Shown: positions 13,901 through 25,600, counted from the first letter of the stretch. The stretch: DNA of 64,000 bases from Progne subis subis (GCA_022316685.1 JAKJHU010000039.1:5928532-5992531); one strand, 5' to 3'. Numbers and translations are program-made. The notes: generated by a model not told the origin, from the letters alone.

Positions 13901-16239
13901 TGGTTGTGAATGATATTTCTAATAGATATTTGTAAGGATGTGGTAGCAAACAAACATGTGGCTAAGGTTCTCTTTCAGGTACAAGACACTCACAGATGAG
14001 CTTTTGCTAATCCAGCAGCATCCATTTAAAATGTAAATAACTTGATCATCCAAAGTTAAAATGGGCAGTCAGAAAGAAGGAGTACCTGTGTCTCCACTTG
14101 GTTCCAGCCAAGTCTGACATTCTGTTCCAGCTTCAGCTAAGGCTTGCCCTGCTGCCCTGGATACCAGGTGATAATGCCAACTAGAGAGGAACAGAGTGGA
14201 TGGGTGAAGGATAGTGGGTGTTTCAAAATGCCAGGAGATATCTTTCCAGGCACATGACTGAGAATTCATTTGATTCTGTCATAACTTGGGGATAGTGGTT
14301 TAGTGTTGCATTAGTAGCATGAAGACAAATGACATTTGAAGAATGCTGGAAAGTAAATTCTTTTTAGTCTGAATTGCCGTGCTGTAAGAAATGATTTTAC
14401 TTGCAAAATAAAAAAGACAAGGAATGCTGGGGGCTATATTTAAATACTCTGATTACTAATGTCTTAAGAGAAGTACTTTGTCACGACTGTACATGAAATA
14501 TGTATGTAAAGAGCAGCTTGTTGTGAAGCTTAATAAAGGACTGCACTTCAGGACTGGATTTTCTTCAGACGCAAAAATTTAAAGGGGCCAAACATCAATG
14601 TTTAATCCTTGTTCAAAGTGAAAGTCTTAACAATACCAAATGATACGCATGCGTGTATGAGAATTACAAAATTATGAAGTCTAACATTGTAAGACTATAT
14701 ATTCTGTGTTTTTAATACAAAGCTTGGTTTTATTCCTGCAAATACATTTGCTTAGATATTAATGATGACTGATAAGCATGTATTGCAAGTCTTTAAGCTT
14801 AGTCTACCTCTGGCCAAGAAACTGCAAGTGTTAGATTCATTGTATATCAAATATGGGTGCATTTTCCCCAACAAACTGGTCACCTACCTTTAAATATGTT
14901 TCAGAGCTTGGGAATTTATTGCTTGTAATGTAAGGAAGAGAGGGTCCTTACTAGTGACGGTTCCAAGTCTTGAGGAATCGCTTTCAAAGCTCCAGGTAAG
15001 TTCCCTCAGCCTGTTTCAGCTGACACACTTCATTGTTTTCTGTCAAAGTGGCATTTCTGTAGTGGAATTTAGCTGGTTGCCACTATTGCTGTAAGGAAGG
15101 ATATATAATTTTGTGCAGAGATTAAAAGGTGGAAGACTCTGGATTCTGTTTTGAGGTTGACTACCAACACATCCACTTTGATTGTCCTCATGTGAAAAGG
15201 AAAATCCCAGCCTATATCAGTAGGCTTCAGGAATCATTGTACTAACGTGTATTGATATGGCAGTGTGAGCTTTTGGAAGTACAGATTAGTGAGAGATGTC
15301 TCCCAACTAGCCAAGTGACTACCATCAGGCATCTTGAACCAGTTACACAGCTTTAAACTGTGTTTGGAAGCAAACACAATGACAGTGCATCTTTCAAAGA
15401 TGTTGAATGCTCTGTGCTGCTATCTGAGTAGTAAGCACTCCCGACTGGTCACGCTCTGCTCTCTGTCTGTTCTGCCATCGCTCATCAGTAGATCATGTGT
15501 GTGATACCTAGTCAAATTATGTGGCCTGGCTTTGGTTAGGAATCAAAGCACTGATCAGACATGACAAGGTTATGTATAAAGTGACTTACTTGCAACAGTA
15601 GTTAGTTTTAGAGAAATTGTTGCCTGTATGCTGATGGGTAAAGTAGATCCTCAGCCCCAGGAGCAGCAGTGGTGTCATTCGAACATTTCTTGGAGCAGGC
15701 TGTAGTCACAGAGCAGCTGAGAAGCCCTTTGTAGTCTTAATACAGTACTCCCTGGCTGTGAAACAAGAAGATACCTGTGATTCTTCCATGATACTGTTAG
15801 CTGATCCCTCAGCACATCTGTCAGAATGTCACCTTCTGATCAGGATGCTTGAGGCTTATACAAATGCATAAAGAAAGGCAGTTGTAATATGCTAGCAAAA
15901 TATCTAGACTATTGACTGAGATATTTTTTTAAGTTACATTTATTATCTTCTATTGGAGTTAAAATGGCTTTTCCAGAAATTAATTAATCATTGCCATGTA
16001 ATTTGGAATGACTAGTCTCTCATATTATGCCTTACCTTTTTAACATTGAAACTCCTTAAGCTTGAAACTCCTGCTGTTTCTTAACATGGTGTTGATTTAA
16101 GGATCTGCTTTCATTGTTTCAGACAGATGTACAGCTCAGTCAATGGGTCGAAGAGGTGCAGCTAAACTATGATGTGTGTATGGAAAAGGATGTTGACAGA
16201 GAAGCACTCGAACAGATACACTTATACAAGATCCTCTAG
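4541..16239 (+). CDS. Class I SAM-dependent methyltransferase-like protein, multi-exon gene (gene span)
   Basis: Seven exons (6015-6136, 7241-7379, 8234-8355, 10048-10158, 13423-13529, 14905-14995, 16123-16239) have AG acceptors and GT donors, and their phases join into one frame of 268 residues ending in TAG. A tentative exon at 4541-4660 would add an ATG and bring the product to 299 residues. On that numbering, motif I is VVVDVGSRLG (144-153), a motif II-like acidic residue is E172 in YGVEMN, HADI lies at 198-201, and a motif IV-like NNVFEYF at 217-223 follows a hydrophobic strand. An N-terminal CxxC is at C106/C109. These match the Rossmann-fold methyltransferase pattern; the substrate cannot be read from sequence. 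I do not recognise a gene symbol. The protein has no signal peptide or membrane segment, so it is probably soluble. The gene lies 33 kb upstream of BAZ1A in the same orientation. Confidence 0.82.
4661..6014. other. Intron or 5' flank with A/C-rich repeat
   Basis: Non-coding stretch between the candidate first exon and the first secure exon. It holds the (CAAAA)n-like tract at 4846-5011. The remainder is AT-rich with only short chance frames. Confidence 0.5.
4846..5011. repeat. A-rich (CAAAA)n low-complexity tract
   Basis: About 165 bases made almost only of A and C, with CAAAA/CAAAAA units repeated many times and two longer A runs. Read on the minus strand it gives a false F/C/L-rich open frame. 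It is probably an expanded poly(A)-derived microsatellite. Confidence 0.95.
6015..6136 (+). CDS. Methyltransferase-like gene, first secure exon
   Basis: Acceptor TTTATAG and donor GTAAGC flank 122 bases. The first two bases (AT) complete a codon from the previous exon; 40 codons follow, ending on a codon boundary. The translation starts DFDELVVSNSDVVLRNIAED and ends with HQAVQK. It has an acidic start followed by a likely amphipathic helix. No catalytic motif is expected this far N-terminal. The exon is accepted because it joins in frame to 7241 and has good splice signals. Confidence 0.72.
6737..6776. repeat. 18-bp tandem direct repeat
   Basis: ACTTTTGATTGAAAGTGA occurs at 6737-6754 and again, identical, at 6759-6776, separated by ATAT. 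It lies in the intron after exon 6015-6136. The identity suggests a recent local duplication. Confidence 0.93.
7241..7379 (+). CDS. Methyltransferase-like gene, exon with CxxC
   Basis: Acceptor CTCTTCTCAG and donor GTAAGT flank 139 bases, entered at phase 0 and left with one base of a split GAG codon. It encodes 46 residues beginning IHQHPLPMIHVDAFLYDDDV, with CTEC in the last third (C106 and C109 on the provisional numbering) and a further cysteine at 96. The paired cysteines could bind metal, but only one CxxC is present here, so this is inference. The acidic DDD run and the following CxxC may form a cap or substrate-binding segment ahead of the Rossmann core. Confidence 0.85.
8234..8355 (+). 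CDS. Methyltransferase-like gene, exon with motif I (SAM-binding loop)
   Basis: Acceptor TATTTCCCAG and donor GTAACT. The first two bases complete GAG (E118); 40 codons follow. The segment MELKFLYQHVLPDLTGKVVV leads into DVGSRLGAVLFA. In class I methyltransferases the hydrophobic strand followed by D/E-x-G-x-x-x-G forms the loop that holds S-adenosylmethionine; here it is D147, G149 and G153. This is the strongest single clue to function in the gene. Confidence 0.88.
8932..9048. repeat. Degenerate palindromic (MITE-like) element
   Basis: The two ends are imperfect inverted repeats: GGGCTCAATCTTGCAAACAC at the left, and the reverse complement of the right end reads GGACCCAATGCTGCAAATAT. The inner parts (ACTCATTTGAATAATC against GATTACTCAAATGAG) also pair around a short centre. 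The ~117-bp size and complementarity along most of its length fit an old non-autonomous DNA transposon. It lies in the intron between exons 8234-8355 and 10048-10158. Confidence 0.72.
10048..10158 (+). CDS. Methyltransferase-like gene, exon with motif II acidic residue
   Basis: Acceptor TTTCTAATGTAG and donor GTAACT. Exactly 37 codons at phase 0, beginning GYLYSSASQLYGVEMNADFC. YGVEMN places an acidic residue (E172) at the end of the second beta strand, where class I enzymes bind the ribose hydroxyls of SAM. The remainder (LQETMIAKYEFIDRIK) looks like the helix and turn before the third strand. Confidence 0.9.
12120..12610 (-). mobile_element. CR1 LINE fragment, reverse transcriptase part, antisense
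   Basis: The + strand carries the typical antisense CR1 reverse-transcriptase text. Recognisable blocks include a CCCAGGTGTAGGACCCTGCA-like start, CTGGACCCAACACTGAGCCT (in degenerate form), and later GCTGAAGTCAAAGTAGATAA with ATCCATGGTGACTACT. The element therefore runs on the minus strand. It is 5'-truncated and diverged, with stops in its frame, so it is inactive. CR1 is the dominant retroposon family of birds and other sauropsids, which supports the host assignment. It sits in the intron before exon 13423-13529. Confidence 0.82.
12648..12712 (-). mobile_element. CR1 3'-end fragment, antisense
   Basis: AGAATAATAGAATATCCTGA followed by GTTGAAAAGGATGCATATGG and ATCATTGAGTC matches the antisense 3' terminus of CR1 as I know it. 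It lies just beyond the RT-containing fragment. Because an antisense 3' end should come before, not after, the RT part, it is a separate insertion. Similarity fades after about 12712. Confidence 0.68.
13423..13529 (+). CDS. Methyltransferase-like gene, exon with motif IV-like segment
   Basis: Acceptor TTTCTCCTTCAG and donor GTAAGC. 35 codons plus two bases of a split AGA codon (R231). It begins VVHADICTQPSLLQKADVVV and continues MNNVFEYFLDRQEQA. HADI fits the acidic residue after strand 3 that contacts the adenine; ADVVVMNNVFEYF fits strand 4 with motif IV. The NN pair replaces the DPPY/NPPY of nucleic-acid N-methyltransferases, so that activity is not supported. Confidence 0.9.
14905..14995 (+). 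CDS. Methyltransferase-like gene, exon for strand 5 region
   Basis: Acceptor AATATGTTTCAG and donor GTAAGT. The first base completes R231; 30 codons follow, starting AWEFIACNVRKRGSLLVTVP. The pattern of helix, basic turn and hydrophobic strand ending VTVPS is the usual helix D to strand 5 unit of Rossmann methyltransferases. Confidence 0.88.
16123..16239 (+). CDS. Methyltransferase-like gene, last coding exon with stop
   Basis: Acceptor TCATTGTTTCAG. 38 codons and TAG at 16237-16239. The C-terminal sequence starts TDVQLSQWVEEVQLNYDVCM and ends with LYKIL. The short, charged tail suggests that the protein ends soon after the core fold. The 3' UTR with poly(A) signals follows directly. Confidence 0.9.
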   Translation, partial: TDVQLSQWVEEVQLNYDVCMEKDVDREALEQIHLYKIL

Positions 16240-16312
16240 TACCTGGAAACATTTACTAGTATCCTTGTGATATATATTTTGGGCCTAAAATGAATTTGGA
16301 TTGATTTGTGTG

Positions 16313-16374
16313 AATAAATCAGGTCAAAATTCATATTGTGGTTAATTTGCCTCATATATGTGGTTTTTAATAAA
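16313..16374 (+). terminator. Poly(A) signals of the methyltransferase-like gene
   Basis: AATAAA at 16313-16318 and again at 16369-16374, 74 and 130 bases after the stop codon. Either would give a very short 3' UTR, and both are canonical hexamers. Cleavage would be expected 10-30 bases downstream of whichever is used. Confidence 0.65.
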
Positions 16375-17546
16375 AAAGAGTCTTTTGAAACAGGTTTTCT
16401 TATGGAGGCATTTTGTCTCAATAGGGTATTTTGCCTTTTAACTAGGAGATATCCTCATTTATTTTTTGCAGAAATGTTAAAAAGAGTGTCTACATAGTAA
16501 TGCTAAAAGAACTTTGGATCAGTAGCATTGTGCACTGCCAATGTTTGCTAAATATATCAAACCTAAGAATAATGAATCCTTATTTATGTGAATGATAAGA
16601 ATGCATTTAGCATAATGTTACATAAAAGCTGTAGTGCTGTTTCATTTTGGTATAAACCACTTAGTATTATCAGTAATAATATTTATTAACAGTATTATCT
16701 TTGGTCTTCCTCCTATGGAATTTGTAGGTTTTCCTTCCAGGGTCTGCTTGATAGCCAGATTATCTACTGGCATCTGTTATGAGGGAGGCAAGTTCACCCA
16801 TTTAGCCAGCTGTCCTTAAGGTGGGTGTTAGTATAAAATACTGAAGGGCACCAAGGAGCCAGGGAGAATTAATACAGCAAGTCCAGGATGATGGAACTCT
16901 TTTCCTGCACTTCTGCTGCAGATGGTAGGAAGCAATAAGGGGTTAAGAAACTGAAAATTCTGAACAGGTGTCACGGCTTAGCAGAGGCTTGGTGGTGGCG
17001 TAAAACAGTGGAAATTCGTAACAGAGCCTCCTAAGAGAGAAAAGATCCACATACGCCCACCACATTTATATTTAGATTTTACATTCTAAGGATGTAAAGC
17101 TTTTAGTCAGCTGAAGAATGTTTTGGGTTTTAGCAAACATTAACAATCCCAAGTGCAAAAATAATAACTTCAGGAGTTTTGGACTATGTGTGTTGTGAAT
17201 TTAGAAGCATTGTTAAAAAGTTTGCTTCACAACTTATGTCTAGTGTAAATGGGAAAACATTGAACTGGATTTCGGTCTTGAAATGATGTACAGTTGGGTG
17301 ACTTTGATAATATATGCTATAAGCAATAAGGATCAGTGGCCTTTAGGCACTCACCAGCACAGTAAATAAATGGGATTTTAGAAAGGATAGTGAGTTTTGA
17401 GAAGTCTTACTGTCATGGCCTGCTCAGAGTGGAAGAGGATGTTTTCAGTGATACTGAACCGCTGCTCAAATACTGTGTTGAATCTATTCTTCATGCATTT
17501 AAAAATTAAAAATAAGGAAAGCTTTTCTTAAAACATTTATTTGTTG

Positions 17547-17576
17547 GTTACTTAGTAACTTGTCAGTGAGACAAGT
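17547..17576. repeat. Two abutting short palindromes
   Basis: GTTACTTAGTAAC (17547-17559) is a 5-bp inverted repeat around TTA. ACTTGTCAGTGAGACAAGT (17558-17576) is a 7-bp perfect inverted repeat around AGTGA. They overlap by two bases. The first loosely resembles an RFX X-box half-site pair; that is only a resemblance. Confidence 0.75.
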
Positions 17577-19554
17577 GACCCTAGGAAAGAAGCTAGGAGA
17601 GGCTAAGCAACAGGGTGGAAGGGTAATGCAAGGCTAATAGATCTAATAAGGAGAGAATAAAAATGAAGAAAAGAAATGCGTGCACAGTTCAGAATGAGGA
17701 AATGAGCACTGTAGTAATCAGTACAGTGGAAGTTGTGACTGAATTGGAGTGTATAAATAGGCTGCTATAAAAGGAAAACTGAATGGGTCGTAAAAAGCTA
17801 CTTCATAACCCTGCTACCATGTGAGAAGAAAAAACCATATTGGAATGTTTTTTACTTTTTCCAGAGGTCCTGCAAGATCTGAATCAATTGTCAGGATTTA
17901 GGTCTCATGATACCGGGTATGATCTGTGCCCTGCACCTTGTTTTGGTAATATGGGAACTACAACTTTTATTGCAGTTGTTTCCCCTCTTCATGCTGAGTC
18001 TTCAAATACTTTTTTTGGGTGTTGATCTCAGATTAAAAAATTTCAATAGACTGGAGCAGATCACCAGCATATTTAATGACATCTGTATCCTCTCACTCTG
18101 AAAATAGCATGCACGCATCTGGAGCTCATATGGAACAGAGGGTGCAAAAGGGAAGCTCCCCCTGTCTTTTTTAGACATCAGGAGAAACTCAAGAGGTGAG
18201 TTCAAGCTGCTGAAATGTGTGTTTTCCTCTCCTGCCCTTGATGGGTCCCTGGTTAAAACCCTCACATGGACACATTCACTGAGAGGAGGTGGTGATAATT
18301 CAGTTTGGTTTTATTAAACTGATGTGAAGAAATATAACTTCTTTTAGAAGCCTCTTTCTAACTTGACTTCATAGGGCCAGAGATCATAGGGCCATTCTTA
18401 AGGAATTTATGAGCTGCCTAATTCACCTACTGAAGAGCTAGAAACAACTAGTATATGAAAGAAGGTAGTAATTGTCTCTTTTCCAGCTGGCCCCTCTCAG
18501 TCCTGTTACACATTCCCACACACAAGGGTAGCAAAGGTAAAGTGTGATGTGGTTTGCAAAATCTTGTGTGAGAGGGGGCAAATCAGTCCTCCCTGTGCAT
18601 GCTCAGAAGACCTGAGAGGTCAGCTGAAATCCTCCCAAGAGCGTGTGTGTAGCCTCAACTCAGGTTCTGCCTGTTCAGCTTGAGGAAGCTGCCAGAGTAT
18701 ATTCAGCATGTTGAGTCCTTGTTCTTAATTCTGCTACTGCTGAATTGCATGGTATTTGGCCAATGGTTGAACTTCTCTCTTCCTTGGTGTCTACAGGGGA
18801 AAATGAGAACAACAAATCCGAAATCAGAGCAAGGCTGTGAATTAATTGAATATCAATTGCTTTGAGATTGTCATATAAAAAATGTTAAACAGCGGAGCTC
18901 TTCTTTGTAAAGTGACCTAATTTAAAAAACCTGAAAGGCAAAGATAATACCAGTACCTCTCTGAGATACTTTCTGGCTTTTTCCTTCACCTGACAGCATT
19001 GAAAAGGAAGCACAGATTAACCATAGTACAGTGTTGAAAATGCATAAATAATTTTTTTCCTAGTGCTCTCTTGCTCTTGCCCTTGCTCTTAGATGGCCCC
19101 TGGTGCTGGGAGGAAGAGAGGGGACGATCTGGCACCCAGATTTTTGGGCCTGCGTGCAGGGCAGCCCTGTGACAGCTGCTGGAGATGTCACGGTGGCTGC
19201 CACAAGCTGCTAGCCCGAGCTGCTGGCTGCCCCACGCACTCTGGGGCTGCACAGCTGGTGTGTGCTGCGACTGCCTGCGAAACTCAGCTCGGTATGGCCT
19301 GACAGAGGTCCCAACCCCAGCTACAGCAGCAGTACACTGTGGTCATGAACAACTTGTAAATCACAAAATTGCACTTTTCTAGGCCTGAATTAGAAAAAAT
19401 TAATGAGGGAGATGCGTATCTGCAGCGCTTATAATCACCAGGAGTTCCTGTCATACAGAGAAAGCAGCTCTGCTATTCCCCAGTAACATAACTTCCCATG
19501 CGGTACCCTGATTTCTGCAGAAAGAGCTATCTGAAATTTGAACCCATCAAGAAC

Positions 19555-19607
19555 TAGTAGTAAAAGAAGTACTCTGTAGTAGTAAAAGAAGAAAAAAAAA
19601 TACTCTG
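19555..19607. repeat. Imperfect tandem duplication
   Basis: TAGTAGTAAAAGAAG...TACTCTG occurs at 19555-19576 and again at 19577-19607. The second copy is enlarged by an A run of nine. Simple local duplication in intergenic DNA. Confidence 0.9.
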
Positions 19608-22600
19608 GATCCACTGTAGTAGCACAAAAAACTGTCAAGCTGTAAGAATGATAGATTTATTTTGGAGACAGGAAATGTTGCAAATATCTTTACTTGAGAC
19701 TTTGTTTTCAAAAAATTACCAAATGCCTAGTGAGAACAGCTTGGGTCTGAAAGGTGTGTCATTTTCTATGTGCCTTTTTTCACAGTAAGCAATACTGGAA
19801 GGGGCTAATGACCCATGCTTGGGAAAACTTGACAGTGGAGCAAGCTTGAAAAAACCCAAATCCAGATTCCTTCATTCCTCACCATCTGTATCCTCCTCTC
19901 TTTCTTAGGTTTCTCCTGTCTTTTATCTCTTCTCAGCTGTTTTTTCTCTCCCTGCTGCCAGTGCCAGGACCAGCCTGTGGTGCAGCAGGAGCTGTGCCTG
20001 AGTGTGGCTGCAGCCTGCACATTTTCTCTGTTACTGGAAGACAGCAATAGAAAATGTGACCAATAACTTCAGCTGAGCAACTTCTAGGGTTCTCTGCAGG
20101 CTGGAATAATGACAGAAACATTTTTAGGGAGCTGCTTTGTACTCTCCAGGAATTCCTGGTGGGGACTCCTGTGAAAAGAGCAGAGCCTGCTCCATCTCAT
20201 CTCTGAGGCCCCACACCAAACAGACTCGGGGTCCGGCTGCCCCCTGCCCGCCCTTGGTAAAGCAGGAGTTGACGTGCGCAATGCCAGTACTTTTTGCCAG
20301 CATTTTAACAAATAGCCTCTCATATGCCCTTGGGCTGTCACAAGCCCTCTGCAGCAGAGGAGGTTGTATTTGTAGAAATAAGTGGGAGAAGAAGGCAGTG
20401 CTGCTTTTCCAGCAAATGCATGTTAAATGCTCCTGGAAATGCTATACTTCACTCATTCATTATTTGAGAGCAGATTAATGTGGCACAGTGTTTTGGGAAG
20501 GAAAAGAGATGGAACACCATGCTTAAGGGCATATGTTTTTAAAATTCCTGTGCAGAAACTGAGTGCAGCTTGTATCTCTTAAAAAAATTACTTGTTTGTG
20601 TCGCCCTAGGGGTAAGTCTTTTCCAAGAGGAACAAGGTAGCAGTATGCTGGAAGGCCTAGAACTGATCACCTCCAGAGCCCCTTGTAGCTTATATGTAGA
20701 AGTTCTCTATGTGAGCACATGCGGGAGTCATTCCCCATCCAACAAAGCGATATTAACGCCCCAAACCCAGAAGTTCACTAGTAGTTGTAAGTCTTTTGTG
20801 CTAAGCATTTGCTTCCCCCCTTTTTTTCTGCTGCATGACCTATGTGATATCCCAACTCCTCTGCAGCTGTGGTACTACTTTACCTGGAGATCCTGTCTTG
20901 GGGATTTTAGCATTCATGCTTCTCCGGGGACTCGACTCCTTCCGCTTGGTGGGACAGAAGGAGGGGACAGCAGTTTTCATTCTTCATCACAGGGTGCATC
21001 AGAGGTCCAGGTTCTTCTGATCTGCCCCTCTCTCTGTGAAAATGGCCATGAGGGCTTACTTTCCATCACCTAGCTCAAGCCCCACCAAACACCTATGGGG
21101 CAGGTGGGGGAGAGGGGTGGTTCTGCATCTTTGTTCAGCTGTGCTTCCCCAGGTTTACCCAAGCAGGGAAGGCAGCCAGCCAAAACTCTCAGCCTGAACT
21201 GGAAATAGCAAGGATGGGCAAAGCTGGCAAGAGATTTCATGCCGAAATTTGAAGTACAATAACATACCAGAGTTGCTAGCAGCCCCAACAGATATCAGGT
21301 CCCAATTATCTGCAGTATTGTGTGAGCATATGTATTGTGTATGTGTGTATATATCCACCAACATAATGAGACTCTGCTTATCCTTGAGAGTCAGCTATGT
21401 ACACAGACAAAGGTAGAAGAAAGGAAATAATATTTCCTATCTTCCAGATGGGGCATTGAATTTTGTGTGGTTATTGTGATTTTGTAAATGAGGTAATTGC
21501 ACGTACATGGTCTGCTGTAGGATTGCTGAGTGCACTTTTTGTGGTCAGTATTTTTGGGGACTTAAAATTGGGAGCATGAAAACACATAGCTGTAAAATAA
21601 ATAATCTCTATTTTAAAAATGACATTAAGAAGATAAATAGAACACAATTTACTGGGGGGGAGTAAGGGAGGGGAACAGACCATCACTGACAGCTTCCTGA
21701 CAAAACAATTTAAGACACTAGAATACAAGCACCAAGCTGACACACAGATAAACATTTTAAGGGCACTGGTGTAATGAAGAATTTGGGTGGAGCTGCCTGC
21801 TTCCGACTGCTTGAACAAAGAAACTAACACAGGAATAATTACTAATTTTAATGGTCAGCTAAACAGAAAGTTAACAAAACGTCAGGCTTAGCATCTTAAA
21901 ATGAGTCTAAGCATGATGTTGTCGAAGCACTTGCCAACTAACTAGGGTTGGATGGTGAGGAGCAGTATTCTCTATTAGACATCACAAATGCCTACATGTT
22001 TTCTTTCAGTCCTGTGTAAGGTGTACATGCTGAGGATGTAAGTAAACAAGTACATCAGCCTTGTAATTTGGAAAGCATTTTGAATAGTAAGTACATTTCA
22101 GTTAGGAGCTGTGGCAATTAGGGAAGATGATTATTTGAGCTAGTAAGCTCAAGCAATCTTGAACTAGGTATATGCACTAGGGGTGTCACTCTGAAGTGTA
22201 CACAGTAGCATCTTGGGCATTTCCACTGATTCTTTCCCACTTTTGTGTGTTAGAAAGACTGGACCAGTAACTGGTAGGTCATTGTCAGCTCTCCATTCTT
22301 GCTAGGACAATAACCCAAAAGGTCATCAGCAAAAAAATCCAAACCAGAGCCAGGCTATGAGGGGCTCACCAAGCATTCAAGGATTTTATAGTCAAAACTA
22401 CCATGTGTGAGTACAACGTGGTGTTGCAATACTGTGATTCTGTGTTCCTTAATGCACTTACTGAAATTCGTAAGGACCACCACTGTCTATTTAAAATCTC
22501 TGTGTCATAGACTGACTCTTCAGTGTCATCAAGGTGTCAGCCAAAAATTCTGAAGTGGCAGTGAGATTTGCTGTGGAAGAATCCAAAATATGTACAGCTT

Positions 22601-25600
22601 TTGGCCCCCTTTCGGGAAGGGGCTGATTGTGAAGTACAGTACATGTTGTTGGCCTTTTTTATTTTTAATGACTCATATTTTGGACCTTATTCCTGTTTGT
22701 CTTTCAATGCCAAACAGACATTACTATTTAGGTCAAACTGCTGTTGTGGTACTAATAGAAGCAGACATCAGTTTTGTCGATGGATTTCACAGCTATGCAT
22801 TTTGCAGAGTGAAGTTCCCTCTCTAGGCTACTTCTGACATTTAGCTGTGATGGTGTTAATACCAGCTTCTAGTGCTACCTCTGCCATTTCACTTGCACAC
22901 ACTCAGCTGGGGAATATAGCTGGGAATATAGCTTTTTTTTTCCATGCAGGCTCTGAGTACAGCATCTTCTGCTCCCAGATGCAGCTTTTGGGCCACTTCA
23001 TGCTGCTGCTGCTGCATGGTCCTTCCCTTTTCATCTCTTCCTGTACTCTGGTGTGATCCTGCCTCCTGGCCTGTCCATGGCTGCTGCCAGCTTTGCTATG
23101 TTCTGCTTCTCTTAGAAGGCTGTTTTCTAACTCTGACTCCCCTGGCTCTTGCTTACTGCTTCCTGATGAGTGATGGCTTTGGAGAGGAGCCTTAGCTCAT
23201 GCCCAGAGGTTTTTAGCGTGTGTTCTGGTCTGTGCCTCGACTCAGATGCTGGTGTGTGTCTGCAGTGAGGCTTGCAGTATGCTGTCCTGGAACCAGTGCC
23301 TTGGGCATGCATGGAAAGGGGAGACCTGTGCCAGAAGGCTGACAGCAGCAAATGAGGTTGCTGCAAGCCTCTCATCTCTTCCAGTTAGGTAACAGAGTGA
23401 ATCTCTGCAGTACAAAGTTGACACAATTTAAGCATCATCCCTTTACAAGGGCCACCATAACCCATTAGATGGTCCTGAGCATGGGAATTGTTAGGTAAAA
23501 TTAAAGAGGGGTGGGGATGGTTTGGCTGCCTGCTGCTGTAACTCCATGTGTGCAAGACTTCACTGAATTTCCTCCAGTTCTCATCAACTGAGTATTTGGC
23601 TCTCCACTTTCAACTGTGATCATCGAGACTTCTGAAGATGGGTCTTTATGCCAATTTATGCATAGATGCTCAGACCCTGAGCTACAGCCAAAGATATGGG
23701 CTGAGAGAGAAAGTACAAAAATGGATTTAAGGCACCTTTCAATTTTACGCATTATCTGTATTACTTTGCTTGCTCTGATTAAATAATACTTTAACTTGCA
23801 GAATAGCTTAACGTGAGCTGGTTAGCAGTCCCAGGGTCTCTACTACCAGCTAATGTCTAGAAGGCTGAAAGTACCACTTAAGGCTACTATTTTCTTCTTT
23901 TTCATCCTCAGGTTTTTCTGCAGGTAAGGGGAACCCTAAAATTACTTGGGTTTTGTTCACTTTCTGAGAGAGCTTTGCTAACAGGAACAGCATGACTGAG
24001 CACAGCCTGATAATTAGGTGTCGTTTTACTTACATAGATAAAAAGATTGTTTCTGTGAAATTTCCCAATCCCTTTCAAACTGATCCTCTTTTACAGTACA
24101 TGTGGATATAAAATCCAACACTACATTAATTTTTCTTCTCTTCTTGGTTTTGTCTCTTGTTTTTGTGTTTGGTTTTCTTCAGTGGGGTTTTCTTTCCTGG
24201 TCAATTGTTTCACCCAAACTTTGCATGCAAAACAGTTGATGTCACCCTGAAACTCTCATATAACAGAAGGATGTTTCTACCTCTTACTGCTTTGAGTTGA
24301 TTGTTGTGCTCTGAATTAACAGAAGCAGTACCAACATTTAATCATAACTGTGCACATGGTTTAGCTCTCACAGATAACAGGGATGAGTATTTAGTAGCTA
24401 GAAAGAGGTATTTCACTGAGACTTTGAAGCAGACCATTCAACCCAGAGCTAATGGCCTTTCATTAATAAGGATTTATTTTATTTTACTGTCTTGTAGCTA
24501 CAGTGTTACAGTATCCAGACTTGGAATTATTCCATCATCCTTCCTGGAAGTGGCTGCAAAGGGCAGGGTGTGAATGGAGAAGACAGACCTGGTCAGAAAC
24601 TAATTCTGTCCTCTCCCCATGCAGGCCTTAATAGTAAAGAAGGACCTTGGCAGAGAGGAGAGCAGACAAACATCCTGTATGTGTGGATGACATCCCTGCT
24701 CACAACCTAAATTAACTGTCAGAGATATCTAGGCTCCAAAACAAGTATTTCCAGTACATGGGAATGGGCTCACCTTACTGCTGTGATCACAGCACAGGAG
24801 AAACAAGGTGCAAACTTTTCAGCATCACTGGTGCAGCCTGGTGGCTGGCTGGTGGGAAGAGCAGTCATACACTGCTTGGTGCCTCAGAGGAGGTAAAGCC
24901 TCCAGACCCAATAATGTCCTGACCTTACTGTTAAGCCCTGTTTAGCACTGCACCACAGCTGAGCCCTTTCCATCACTCACGGCCCTCAGCAGCCATCTGT
25001 CTGTTGCTGCAACCATTGGGTTTGCTAAGTCAGTGAGGACTTCTCCCCATAAATTCCCTCTTTGCTTGTGGCAGGACCTGGACTGTTTTCTGTCCCCTGC
25101 CTTGCAGAACCATCCCACTTCTCCCAGTGATGTTTCCTTTACTCTTCCTGCAATGATTTCAGAAATGTGCATGAGCTGTCCAATTACCTCACCACTTGGT
25201 GAGGGAAGTTGGGAGTACAGAGGTCAATAGACCTGGGATGTCTTTCTGCCCAAACTGGTTCACCTGGATGCTGGTTCCCAACCAGTCTTCCTGTGAGGTG
25301 GGAAAGGGGCAAGGCAAGAAGGAAAAGTAGGAGAAATCAGGAGCAGGAGGACTTGTTCTGAAAGAATTAGGGGAAGATTGCTTCAGGCAAGGAGTCTACG
25401 TATGTGTCCCTGGGAGCTGGGGGGCTGCACAGCTGATGAGTAGCCTTCCCCTTCTCCTCTGTGTGCTCCGCGTTCCCAGGACAGTTTTAGGGCACTGGGC
25501 ATCCAGTGGAGAGGAAGAGGTGGATTAGGGAGAAGAGGGAGCAGGGAGCCAGCAGAGGACTGGCAGCACCTAACGAGTGTGTGGCATGTGATAGCAGTTA

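Noticed and set aside
20570..21073. Longest intergenic + strand open frame (about 167 codons)
   Set aside because: It opens at TTG rather than ATG, has low-complexity and hydrophobic stretches without family motifs, and there is no promoter or splice context.
22420..22450. TACTGTGATTCTGTG, like a CR1 terminal repeat
   Set aside because: Only about 15 bases match and nothing upstream reads as CR1, so chance is likely.
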